From: Candidatus Trichofilum aggregatum
GTDB lineage: Bacteria > Chloroflexota > Anaerolineae > Promineifilales > Promineifilaceae
Direction: 5' to 3'
NCBI GenBank assembly: GCA_016716885.1
Contig: JADJUV010000173.1
Span: 62,001-126,000 of the forward strand
DNA: 64,000 nt
The notes below the pieces were generated by a model. It was given only the letters and a program-made list of their open reading frames with translations, did not search any database and was not told the origin of the DNA. Each line of letters opens with the position of its first letter. Positions within the stretch are counted from its first letter, which is position 1. Made by a program: the position numbers and the translations under genes. Positions 1 to 7,598 of the stretch are shown piece by piece.

Positions 1-447
1 CCCACCGAGGGGGGTGGTAGCCCCGCCAAAATAGCGTGTACCGGTGAGGTCAAGCGTGTCGTTGGTCAGGTGGCGCAACAGTTCTTCAATGGGGCCACCA
101 TGGGAAATGACCGCCAGGGTGCCATCCTGATTTTCAATGTTGGTTTGCCAGAATTGGGCCATTCGTTCACGCACATCTTGGGAAGGCTGTCCCCGCTCCC
201 ATTCACGGATGGCTTCTGTTTCCAGAGAGGGTTTGCCCACTTGGGTGGCAATCGCGGCCGCGGTCTGCATCGTTCTCACCAGAGGCGAATGATACAACCG
301 GGTTACTCCTTTATCAGCCAAAAACTGGGCCGTGCGCTGGGCTTGATCATGCCCTTCCGGGGCCAGGGGCGGCCCAGGGGCCACATCATAACGGATAGAG
401 GTGTTCCGCTCCGGGGCGGCGTGACGAACAAGGTAGACAGTAGGCAT
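1..447 (-). CDS. Histidine phosphatase family protein (3' end beyond window)
   Basis: This is a broad-specificity phosphatase or phosphoglycerate-mutase-like enzyme that uses a phosphohistidine intermediate, probably in the cytoplasm. The frame is open from the ATG at 445-447 to the window edge (149 codons), so the C-terminus is missing. It starts MPTVYLVRHA, where LVRHA is the catalytic RHG-type motif with Ala in place of Gly. It continues with SPLVRTMQTA (the SPLxRxxQTA motif), an EWERG segment for the catalytic Glu region, and ISHGG near residue 120 with the second catalytic His. The substrate cannot be told from sequence. It is divergent from its plus-strand neighbours. Confidence 0.88.
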   Translation of the reverse strand, partial: MPTVYLVRHAAPERNTSIRYDVAPGPPLAPEGHDQAQRTAQFLADKGVTRLYHSPLVRTMQTAAAIATQVGKPSLETEAIREWERGQPSQDVRERMAQFWQTNIENQDGTLAVISHGGPIEELLRHLTNDTLDLTGTRYFGGATTPLGG

Positions 448-547
448 AGGATAAAAAGGATAACTGAGAGATTGCGTCAGAGACAGACTAGGGGAGTCTA
501 CTCCCGCCAACCACTCAACGAATCAATCTAGAGTTAGCGTTATGTGT

Positions 548-600
548 TCGCACCTCTGGAGACTGAGAGACTAAGAGACTGAGAGATTTACAGAGGTCGT
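548..600. repeat. Degenerate CTGAGAGA-type short tandem repeat
   Basis: A run of imperfect 7-9 bp units (GACTGAGAGACTAAGAGACTG) is followed by ACAGAGGTCGT. The same unit, in reverse orientation, occurs at 2157-2206 and 4550-4580, each time next to a CGACCTCTG segment. Nothing coding was seen in it. Confidence 0.6.
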
Positions 601-631
601 ACTAAGGTTCGGCGAAGCTGCATCATCATAA

Positions 632-709
632 TCAATCTTTGAAGTAACGAGGGAGAACGATAGCCGCCAAAATCAGTAAACCAATGATGGCAAAAATTAC
701 AGTGGTCAT
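632..709 (-). CDS. 25-residue single-span membrane peptide
   Basis: A short frame begins at the ATG at 707-709 and stops with TGA at 632-634. The product starts MTTVIFAIIGLLILAAIV and ends with a basic/acidic tail PRYFKD, so it is one membrane helix with a short polar C-terminus, presumably facing the cytoplasm. An AAAAGGAG ribosome-binding site sits about 10 bases upstream. The size resembles small subunits such as KdpF, but the sequence is not recognisably that family and no kdp genes are nearby. Function unknown. It is supported by the RBS and the perfect hydrophobic pattern only. Confidence 0.5.
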   Translation of the reverse strand: MTTVIFAIIGLLILAAIVLPRYFKD

Positions 710-864
710 GGACAAAAGACTCCTTTTTCACGGCAAGCCGGATGAGTTAATTATCAAACATCATTAAACAAGACAGGGCACAACCATCCAGATATACTCG
801 TTTTTAGCTATGGTTAGCTGGCTCAAGCAGGGCGTAAATCTAACATGAGGTTTTAACGAAGTCA

Positions 865-2103
865 ATGTTATCGGAATTGTCTCTTACATCGGTTTTGACC
901 CTTATTCTGGTTGTTCTAACGCTGATTGGCGTAGCCGTGGGCCGGTTTCCCTGGGTAAGGATGAACCGGGCCACAATCGCTTTGGTGGGTGGTACATTGG
1001 CAGTTGTTGTGGGCGCCATGACCCTGGAGCAGGCGTATCAGGCTCTAGACTTGAATACGCTGGTGCTTTTGTTTGCCATGATGGTGCTGAATGTGAACTT
1101 GCGGCTAGCCGGATTTTTTCGGCTGATCAGCACGCGGGTTGTGCGGCTGGCCCACTCACCCCGGCAATTGTTAGCTTTGCTCATTTTGGCCGCCGGGGTG
1201 CTTTCGGCACTGTTTCTGAATGACACGATTGTGCTGATGTTAACGCCGTTGGTGCTTGAGGTAACGGTCACGTTAAAACGCAACCCGATACCTTATCTGG
1301 TGGGATTGACCGCGGCCGCGAACATTGGCTCCACCGCTACCATCACCGGCAACCCCCAAAACATGCTCATCGGTATCTCGTCTGGCATCCCTTATACCAC
1401 CTTTACGACCTATCTGGCCCCGGTAGCCCTGGTGGGGATGGGGTTGGCCTGGCTGGTGCTGGTGTTGGTCTACCGGCAAGAGTTCGCGGCCGCGGTGTTA
1501 CCTACACCCCCAGAACTAAAGGTGACGATATATCGCCCGTTGCTCAACAAAAGTCTGCTGGCTACAGGGGCCATGTTGGTGGCTTTTGTGGTTGGTGTGC
1601 CCATCCCCCTGGCGGCCATGACCGCGGCCGCGATCCTACTCATTACCCGTCGCCTCAGACCTGAGCGTGTGTTTGAGGAAATTGACTGGGGTCTGCTCAT
1701 CTTTTTTGCGGGCCTGTTCATCGTCACCGGGGCGTTGGAGACAAGTGGTATCAGCCAACAACTATTTGCCTTATTGCGGCCGCTGGCTGAACAAGGCGTG
1801 GCTCCCTTGACCGGCGTCGCCGTCGTTTTGAGCAACCTCATCTCCAATGTACCCGCTGTCATGCTCTTCCGCCCCCTCATCCCTGGTTTTCCCCAGCCCC
1901 AGATGGCCTGGCTCACGCTGGCTATGGCCACCACGTTGGCTGGCAACTTGACGCTTCTCGGTTCCGTGGCTAACCTTATCGTCGCCGAGACGGCCAAACG
2001 GCAGGGAGTCAACCTCACTTTCACCGAATATCTCAAAGCGGGTGTGCCCATTACCTTACTGAGCCTGTTGTGGGGCGTCATCTGGCTGATGATCGTTGGC
2101 TGA
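865..2103 (+). CDS. ArsB/NhaD (SLC13-like) family ion transporter
   Basis: A 412-residue integral membrane carrier with about 11 hydrophobic spans, of the ArsB/NhaD/SLC13 anion or Na+/H+ transporter superfamily. Two pseudo-repeats are visible: ALFLNDTIVLMLTPLVL followed by NIGSTATITGNPQNMLIG near residue 165, and LISNVPAVMLF followed by GNLTLLGSVANLIVAE near residue 365. The Asn/Asp and NP motifs in re-entrant hairpins form the ion and substrate site in this superfamily. The substrate is not predictable; arsenite, citrate/phosphate-type anions or Na+ are all possible. No arsR or arsC neighbours are present. Four GCGGCCGC sites fall inside the gene. The start is the first ATG; the nearest GAGG is about 15 bases away, so initiation looks weak. 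Confidence 0.85.
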   Translation: MLSELSLTSVLTLILVVLTLIGVAVGRFPWVRMNRATIALVGGTLAVVVGAMTLEQAYQALDLNTLVLLFAMMVLNVNLRLAGFFRLISTRVVRLAHSPRQLLALLILAAGVLSALFLNDTIVLMLTPLVLEVTVTLKRNPIPYLVGLTAAANIGSTATITGNPQNMLIGISSGIPYTTFTTYLAPVALVGMGLAWLVLVLVYRQEFAAAVLPTPPELKVTIYRPLLNKSLLATGAMLVAFVVGVPIPLAAMTAAAILLITRRLRPERVFEEIDWGLLIFFAGLFIVTGALETSGISQQLFALLRPLAEQGVAPLTGVAVVLSNLISNVPAVMLFRPLIPGFPQPQMAWLTLAMATTLAGNLTLLGSVANLIVAETAKRQGVNLTFTEYLKAGVPITLLSLLWGVIWLMIVG

Positions 2104-2156
2104 GAAGCGACAGAAGAGCAATGGACTCGACTCTGGCGAAAACTTGGACGACCTCT

Positions 2157-2206
2157 GGAAATCTCTTAATCTCTCAGTCTCTCAATCTCTCAGTCTCCAG
2201 AGGTCA
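2157..2206. repeat. CTCTCAGT-type short tandem repeat, copy 2
   Basis: The spacer after the transporter carries ATCTCTTAATCTCTCAGTC-type units, flanked by CGACCTCTGG on the left and CCAGAGGTC on the right, so the block is bounded by an inverted repeat. The segment just before it (ACTCGACTCTGGCGAAAACT) recurs with changes near 4520. Confidence 0.6.
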
Positions 2207-2278
2207 ACACAAAAACCCCAATATCGAGTAACAGATTGAGCGCTTTGAAACCTGAAACTTAAAACGGAGCAATTTTTG

Positions 2279-2890
2279 ATGGTTCACATTAATGTCTGGT
2301 CTGATTATGTTTGACCGTGGTGTTTTTTAGTGGCATCCAGTTTGGAACGCCTGCAACAATCCCACGAAGTTACTATACAATGGCGGTCGTATGAACTGCG
2401 GCCGCAAGGTTCACCCCCTATTCCCGAATCGTATCGCCAGCAAATTGAGGCTTCGCGGCCGCGGCTTTACGCCATCGCCCGCGAGCAATATGGCCTGGAA
2501 CTAAACCCCGGCCCCTGGGGTCAAAACAGCCGCCCGGCCCTCATCGGGGCCAAATACGCCGAAGCGATGGGCCATGGCCCCGCTTATCATGAAGCCATTT
2601 TGAAAGGGTATTGGCTCAGAGGTCAGGCCATTGGCGACCTCATGGTATTAGCCGATCTGGCTGAGTCGGCTGGCCTGGGGCGCCAGAGCTTCCTCACCGC
2701 CCTGGATGATCCCCGTTATGACGCGGCGGTCACGGCGGATGTAGAGCAGGCTTTTACCTATGGGTTGGGCGGTGTGCCCGCCCTAATCTTTGCGGAGAAG
2801 TACCTGGTATCAGGGGCACAGCCGTATGCGGTGTTGATGCAAGTAGTTGAGAAGATAGAGGGGATGGATCAGGAGAAAAGCCAGGGGTAA
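2279..2890 (+). CDS. DsbA/FrnE-type thiol oxidoreductase with in-frame UGA at the active-site Cys (candidate selenoprotein)
   Basis: From the ATG at 2279 the frame reads MVHINVWSDYV, then TGA (2312-2314), then PWCFLVASSLERL, and continues open to the stop at 2888-2890. In the FrnE-like DsbA family this exact place is the redox motif SDxxCPWC, so TGA replaces the first catalytic Cys and leaves U-P-W-C. The rest is intact: VTIQWRSYELRP matches the conserved strand after the active site, and GVPALIFAEKYLVSGAQP is the cis-Pro strand and C-terminal signature. A GGAG lies 9 bases before the ATG. Starting instead at the GTG at 2330 would remove strand 1 and the active site. Either selenocysteine is inserted here or the gene carries a nonsense mutation. 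Total length with Sec is 203 residues, normal for the family. Confidence 0.8.
2332..2351 (+). promoter_or_regulatory. Possible bacterial SECIS hairpin downstream of the UGA
   Basis: The transcript can fold as GGC (2332-2334) with GCC (2349-2351), a small internal mismatch, then UCCA (2336-2339) with UGGA (2343-2346), closing a loop whose first base is G2340. The loop starts 25 bases after the UGA. Bacterial SECIS elements are known to lie within the coding region a few tens of bases after UGA, with a G at the start of the apical loop. The stem is short, so this is suggestive only. Confidence 0.4.
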
Positions 2891-2898
2891 TTTACACA

Positions 2899-2932
2899 AG
2901 ATTGGTTCAATCTGCGGAGATTGAACCAATCT
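2899..2932. terminator. 15-bp perfect hairpin after the oxidoreductase gene
   Basis: AGATTGGTTCAATCT (2899-2913) and its exact reverse complement (2918-2932) are separated by GCGG. There is no U-tract. It sits between convergent genes, so it may end both transcripts. The same hairpin recurs at 6056-6089 after ilvE, which makes it a small repeat family. Confidence 0.5.
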
Positions 2933-2961
2933 GAAACCGCTAGCACATTGGCAAACGATGA

Positions 2962-3192
2962 CTAAGGTTCGCCACCCTCACGCCGGGCCATTTCTTCCAT
3001 TTTCTTACGCAAAGAGAGCGGCCGCATATCCGTCCACACCTCTTCGATGTAAGCCAGACATTCCGCTTTAGTACCGGATTTACCCACATCATTCCAGCCT
3101 AACGGATTTTCGCGGTCGGCGGGCCAGATGCTGTACTGCTCCTCGTGATTGACCACCACCTTATAAATGGTACGGTCTTCTTGTTCATCCAT
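2962..3192 (-). CDS. MbtH-like protein (no NRPS nearby)
   Basis: A 76-residue protein matching the MbtH family, small chaperones that bind and activate adenylation domains of non-ribosomal peptide synthetases. The family signature is nearly complete: [13 protein letters not shown] near the N-terminus, PLGWNDVG in the middle, and [19 protein letters not shown] near residue 60. The usual length is about 70; here an acidic/basic tail ([14 protein letters not shown]) is added. A GGAGG lies 8 bases before the ATG. No adenylation-domain gene lies in the window, so its partner must be elsewhere. The next gene downstream on the same strand is none; the epimerase lies 16 bases upstream-side at 3209. 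Confidence 0.9.
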   Translation of the reverse strand: MDEQEDRTIYKVVVNHEEQYSIWPADRENPLGWNDVGKSGTKAECLAYIEEVWTDMRPLSLRKKMEEMARREGGEP

Positions 3193-3208
3193 GTTTTACG
3201 CCTCCAGT

Positions 3209-4161
3209 CTAGGTTTGGTTTTTGTGCAAAAAATGGGCAAAAGCGGCAATGCACGCGGCCGCGTCATACCGATAACGAAAGTCCGTGTAGCGGCTCACCT
3301 TGCTGCCATCACACGACCACGAGTAACGGATGTAATCCAGCATGGGGGATGGGGCCTCGGTGAGTGCCCGCAGGCGCAATTTCCAGGCCAGCCCGGCCAA
3401 CGGGTAGAGAAGCCTGGGGGGCAAGGAGATGGCGCGGCCGCCAATGGCCCGCAAACCCTCGCGCACCGAGATGGGTCGCGGTGCGTCCAGGTTGTAAGCC
3501 CCTGTGGGCGCTTGCAAAAATAGTTGCGTCGTTGCTTCGGCGACATCATCTTCATACACAATCGGGGCAGGCGGATCGGCTCCCCGCACACAATCGCCAA
3601 CGATTTGAGAAAGTAGCGCGAGATGTAATTGTCTACGTGTGGCCCCATCACCACCGACATGCGGGTAATAATGACCCGGCTCTGTGGATGACCTTGGGCA
3701 TACTGTTGGGTAAGTAAATCCTGTTGGACCTTATCTTGCACATAGGCAAAACCGGGTTTGCCCCGTAAAGGCATCGTTTCTTTGAGGAGCGGGGGATTAT
3801 CAGGCCAGGCCCCGTAGGCTGTGGCACTACTGGTAACCAGAACGACCTGAGCTTGTACGGCATGACAGGCCTGGAGAAAGTTTTCCGTACCGCCTACATT
3901 AACCTGTCGCTCTCTGACCCGGTCATGGGTGGGATTGAGCACAAAAGCAAAGTGCGCGGCCGCGTCTACCCCCTGTTGCTCAAACAATTCCGTCATGGGC
4001 TGGGCCACATCATGACGAATAAAGGTCACTTTGTCGGAGGTGAACGTGGCCGGGCGAATGTCTAGGGCCAGGATACGCTCAATATGCGGCGCGGCCGCGA
4101 GCTGCGCCACCACCCGCTGACCCACATAACCTGATGCTCCCGTAACCGCCACAATACGCAT
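3209..4161 (-). pseudogene. NAD-dependent epimerase/dehydratase, split by a frameshift
   Basis: An extended short-chain dehydrogenase/reductase of the sugar-nucleotide epimerase type. The N-terminal frame (from the ATG at 4161) has the Rossmann motif TGASGYVG, a SSATAYG segment and the catalytic pair in YVQDK. Around 3582-3585 the frame is lost: the first frame runs on as unrelated sequence, while the -1 frame continues correctly as PAPIVYEDDVAEATTQLF to a stop at 3209. Adding one base to the C4 run at 3582-3585 restores a product of about 317 residues, normal for the family. It is therefore either a recent pseudogene or a one-base sequence error. Substrate unknown. Confidence 0.82.
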
Positions 4162-4215
4162 AACCTTTTAGTCCTCACGCCTATATTGAAAATTTCCGAA
4201 ATAACAATGGCATAG

Positions 4216-4312
4216 AGAGGAGTGAGCACGCCCACGTACGAACGCGTATAAACCAGGCGGCACGTAGACGTGCCTTACTCCTCAATACCCGTATTAATTT
4301 GTTAAGCCTCAA
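4216..4312. repeat. Hairpin repeat family B, copy 1 (GAGGAGTGAGC...GCCTTACTCCTC)
   Basis: GAGGAGTGAGCACG pairs with GTGCCTTACTCCTC across a palindromic interior, followed by TTAATTTGTTAAGCCTCAA. Copies with the same ends and diverged interiors occur at 24747-24817 and 45735-45829; the latter shares the TTGTTAAGCCTCAA flank in reverse. The spacer 4162-4956 is otherwise non-coding, with this repeat, the inverted repeat below and a short tandem repeat at 4550-4580. Confidence 0.75.
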
Positions 4313-4343
4313 CATAGGCCTCGCCATAACTTACAATACTCGA

Positions 4344-4516
4344 CAGCAATTCTCAATTTGAGACCATTCGTAGGGGCGTGACAGGTGGGCCAGGATGTGA
4401 CAAGAACGGGAAGCCACCTGTCTTGCCCTCTTTTGCGCCACAATGATAAGAGGGCGAGACGACGCGGAAAGCTCCCGCCCCTGCCCTCATTAGATATGTG
4501 AAATTGAGAATTGCTG
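4344..4516. repeat. Inverted-repeat element with 16-bp perfect termini
   Basis: CAGCAATTCTCAATTT at 4344-4359 is exactly reverse-complementary to 4501-4516. A second nested pair (GTAGGGGCG and CGCCCCTGC) lies inside. The 173-bp unit has no coding capacity and looks like a MITE-sized or cruciform element. No second copy was found in the window. Confidence 0.55.
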
Positions 4517-4956
4517 AATACTCGACTTTGGTGAAAATTAGAACGACCTCTGCAAATCTCTTAATCGCTTAGTCTCTAGAGGTGATATTAAAAGCGCCAA
4601 ACTCAAATTATACGAGCTAGTGCCGATTTTACGGGGGAGTATGGTAAACTTTACCAACTCATCGTCCACTCCAGGTTGCTACCCCTGGCCCATCCAGACC
4701 ATTCTACAGACATGAGACCACACAAACAAAGGTTCACCCACAAGAATGAACGACTTAACCACAGATTTTCGGCTCTACCGTATAAGACGGGATAAATCAG
4801 ACGTCCAGGCTACTTCGGCTTCACTCGGCGCAAGTTTAGCCCGTCAAGATGTTCCCAATAAAGTCTCCGTTCAGCCGATAAACCCACGAGAACTAGACCT
4901 TCTTCATTTTTTAGTGTCTTAGCGCCTTTGCGCGAGCTATTTCCCAAGGAGTAAAT

Positions 4957-6039
4957 ATGAACTTTATCGAGATTCCCTTACAACCGGAACAGTTCAAACC
5001 GATTCCGCAGAAATTGAACTTTGGTGCCGACTTCTCCAACCGGATGTACACGCAGAAATACATCCAGGGACAAGGCTGGCACGACGCCGTGATTGGCCCC
5101 TACCAACCGCTGCAACTTGATCCCGCCACCTCTGTACTGCATTATGCCCAGGAAATCTTCGAGGGAACCAAGGCGTACCGCCGCCCGGATGGTCGCATCA
5201 ACCTTTTCCGCCCCTGGGAAAACACCCGTCGCTTCAACGAATCAGCCATTCGCATGTCTATGCCCCAGGTTGATGCCGAAGAACATCTGGCGGCCATTGT
5301 GCGCCTCGTCGAACTAGAGCACGAATGGGTTCCCGAACCCCCGGCCGCTCTCTACATCCGCCCCTTCATGTTTGCCAGCAGAGCCGGTTTGGGGGTTCAT
5401 TCCAGCGACCGTTACATGCACGTTATCATTGTTGGCCCTGTAGGCTCCTATTTTCCTCAAGGGTTTTCTCCCGTACCGGTCTTCATTTCTGACAAGTACC
5501 GACGGGCAGCCATGGGGGGTACTGGTGCGGCTAAAACAGGGGGCAATTATGCCGCCAGTCTCCTGGTAACTGAGGAAGCCAAGAGCAAAGGGTATTCCCA
5601 GGTATTATGGCTGGATGCCACAGAAGGCCGGTATATCGAAGAAGTAGGAGCCATGAATATCTGTTTTGTTTATGAAGGCAATAAAATTGTCACGCCCCCT
5701 TTGCGCGGCACAATTTTGGCCGGTATCACCCGCGATTCGGTCTTGCGCATGGCCCCCGACCTGGGTTATGAGGTGGCTGAAGAGATGATAGATGTGCAAG
5801 AAATGTTGGCCGATGTACGCTCCGGCAAGGTGACAGAGGTGTTTGGTTGTGGCACGGCGGCTGTCATTGCCCCGGTGGGACGGTTTGGTTATCTGGGTGA
5901 GGACTATGTCATTAACCAGAACGAATCCGGGCCAGTGGCTACGGCTTTATACCAACGGCTGACGGACATCCAATATGGCCGGGTAGCTGATCCCTATGGC
6001 TGGACAACGGTGTTGGAAGCCAACGGTAACGGCCGATAA
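4957..6039 (+). CDS. ilvE: Branched-chain amino acid aminotransferase
   Basis: A 360-residue fold-type IV PLP enzyme that transfers the amino group between glutamate and the 2-oxoacids of Val, Leu and Ile in the cytoplasm. Family marks include HYAQEIFEGTKAYR near residue 62, YIRPFMFAS near residue 137, and GGTGAAKTGGNYAAS near residue 195 with the PLP-binding Lys. EEVGAMNICFVY follows, then TPPLRGTILAGITRDS, the phosphate-binding region, and FGCGTAAVIAPVG. The length suits the longer bacterial/eukaryotic type. AAGGAG sits 5 bases before the ATG. It is monocistronic: a repeat-rich 795-bp spacer lies upstream and no T-box signature was seen. There is no GCGGCCGC site in the gene. Confidence 0.95.
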   Translation: MNFIEIPLQPEQFKPIPQKLNFGADFSNRMYTQKYIQGQGWHDAVIGPYQPLQLDPATSVLHYAQEIFEGTKAYRRPDGRINLFRPWENTRRFNESAIRMSMPQVDAEEHLAAIVRLVELEHEWVPEPPAALYIRPFMFASRAGLGVHSSDRYMHVIIVGPVGSYFPQGFSPVPVFISDKYRRAAMGGTGAAKTGGNYAASLLVTEEAKSKGYSQVLWLDATEGRYIEEVGAMNICFVYEGNKIVTPPLRGTILAGITRDSVLRMAPDLGYEVAEEMIDVQEMLADVRSGKVTEVFGCGTAAVIAPVGRFGYLGEDYVINQNESGPVATALYQRLTDIQYGRVADPYGWTTVLEANGNGR

Positions 6040-6055
6040 ACCTACCTGTATCGTC

Positions 6056-6089
6056 AGATTGGTTCAATCCTCACAGATTGAACCAATCA
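6056..6089. terminator. Hairpin after ilvE (second copy of the GATTGGTTCAATC hairpin)
   Basis: GATTGGTTCAATC and GATTGAACCAATC face each other across six bases just after the ilvE stop. It is the same palindrome as at 2899-2932. Confidence 0.5.
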
Positions 6090-6114
6090 CTACCAGAGAT
6101 AACTTCCGCCGGAC

Positions 6115-6316
6115 AGCCCGCTAAAGCGGTCACTACAAACCCAGAGCGGTTTCCCCGTTTGTAGTGACGACTTTAGTCGGCTAGCCCGCTAAAGCGGTCA
6201 CTACAAACTCGGAGCGTTTCCCCGTTTGTAGTAACGACATTAGTCGGCCAGCCCGCTAAAGCGGTCACTACAAACCCGGAGTGGTTTCCCGTTAGTAGTG
6301 ACGACTTTAGTCGGCT
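6115..6316. repeat. Three tandem copies of the AGCCCGCTAAAGCGGTCACTAC hairpin repeat
   Basis: Copies start at 6115, 6183 and 6250, a period of 67-68 bp. Each is an imperfect inverted repeat with 26-base arms and about four mismatches between arms (AGCCCGCTAAAGCGGTCACT against its diverged complement). Single copies of the same palindrome occur near 8865, 32921-32978, 36908-36957 and 40936-40990. Here, in the 346-bp gap before the next gene, they form the only array. Confidence 0.85.
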
Positions 6317-6385
6317 CCCCCATAAGATTAGAATCGTTTTGTCAGGTTTACCTTCCCATCCTAATTCGTTTACAATTACGGCCCT

Positions 6386-7582
6386 ATGGAAGTTAAGCAG
6401 TTACGGAGTCAGCGGCCGCGTGCCTGGTCTGCCATCTTAGCCCAAGAGCCAGAGATGTCGGGGATTGTTGTCACCCAGGTGTCGCGCCAACGACTCAGCC
6501 CCCGCCTGACCCGTTTCACCCTGGAACTGGCTGATCACACCGAACCCATCTCCCTCATTGGCAAAGAAACCAACGAAACCGAAGCCCTGTTTTACCAAAC
6601 CTTGAGTAGCCGCCTGCCTTATCTGGTGCCACGATGTTGGTTTAGTCACCGGCAAAAAGAGAAAAGCTGGGTGGTGCTGGATGATGTAACGACGACGCGG
6701 CCGCCACAGCGTTGGACAATGGGTGATGTCGAAGCTGTGGTGCAAGGTCTGGCTTCACTCCATGTGGAGTTTTGGGATCGCGAGGATTTACTCGATGAAT
6801 GCACCTGGCTGGCCAAGCCATTGGAAGGGGTTGCCCTGGATCAGCGGTATGTTCTGCGCCATCAGGTTTTTGAGCAGGGCACTTTTTATGCCCAATTGGG
6901 CACAGGTGTCACCCTATCTGATCACGCTATTTGGAGTTTGGGCCGGTTAGCGCCGCGCTTTTTGCACGCGGCCGCAGCGGTCACTTTTTTGCAACAACGC
7001 GGCGGCTGGCCGGGTGTATTTGAGCGAGCAGACCTGGACGCGGCCGCGGACCTGCTTGATGATCCTGTACCGATGCTTTACACCTTACGGGATCAACCGC
7101 TGACCTTACAACACGGGGCACCGCTGAACCATCATTGGCACATGACCCTATTTGGCACAGCCCGCCTCTTTGACTGGCATCAGGTGAGCGCGGGACCAGG
7201 CATCACTGACCTGGTACATCTGGTTGAGCAGTTCAACTGGCTGAGGGATGCGTCGGATCAGTTTAGTCTGCGTCCCCAAGAAATTGTTACCGACGAGACC
7301 CTGATAGACAGTTATATTTTGCATCTGGCGGCTGAATTGGGGCCGTTATGTGATACACGGGCAGTGCGACAAAGCATCGCGGCCGCGCGCTGTTTTTATC
7401 TACTCGCCTATTGGCTTCCCCGCCTCACCGACTGGCTGCTAGACGCCCATAGACAGGGCCACCCCCTGCCATCCCTGAGCGATGAGCACCTGCTTCAAGC
7501 CCGTTTGACGCCCCTGGTAACCTTCAAACCCCAACTCGCTACCACTGTACGCCGCTTCTTAACCGCTTCCCGAATGCTCTAA
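6386..7582 (+). CDS. APH-like phosphotransferase family protein with altered catalytic motif
   Basis: A 398-residue protein with the layout of the aminoglycoside phosphotransferase/choline kinase fold. ISLIGKETNETEALFYQ gives the ATP-binding Lys and helix-C Glu near residue 75. VVLDDV is the hinge. LQHGAPLNHHW near residue 250 is the catalytic loop, and LFDWHQVSAGPGITDLVHLV is the metal-binding Asp region. In active members the loop is HGDxxxxN; here Asp is replaced by Ala, so phosphotransfer is doubtful. The substrate is unknown. The DUF456 gene follows 16 bases downstream, probably in one transcript. Five GCGGCCGC sites lie in the gene, often as Ala-Ala-Ala. Confidence 0.7.
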   Translation: MEVKQLRSQRPRAWSAILAQEPEMSGIVVTQVSRQRLSPRLTRFTLELADHTEPISLIGKETNETEALFYQTLSSRLPYLVPRCWFSHRQKEKSWVVLDDVTTTRPPQRWTMGDVEAVVQGLASLHVEFWDREDLLDECTWLAKPLEGVALDQRYVLRHQVFEQGTFYAQLGTGVTLSDHAIWSLGRLAPRFLHAAAAVTFLQQRGGWPGVFERADLDAAADLLDDPVPMLYTLRDQPLTLQHGAPLNHHWHMTLFGTARLFDWHQVSAGPGITDLVHLVEQFNWLRDASDQFSLRPQEIVTDETLIDSYILHLAAELGPLCDTRAVRQSIAAARCFYLLAYWLPRLTDWLLDAHRQGHPLPSLSDEHLLQARLTPLVTFKPQLATTVRRFLTASRML

Positions 7583-7598
7583 AGGACCAGAACTTATC

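Noticed and set aside
70..531. 153-codon plus-strand frame at the left edge
   Set aside because: It is antisense to a histidine phosphatase whose motifs (RHA, SPLxRxxQTA, SHGG) read cleanly on the minus strand.
4746..4922. 58-codon frame upstream of ilvE, possible leader peptide
   Set aside because: No ribosome site, no run of Leu, Ile or Val codons, no terminator/antiterminator pair seen after it.
6115..6316. CRISPR array
   Set aside because: Only three units, each internally palindromic over most of its length; no unique spacers and no cas genes.
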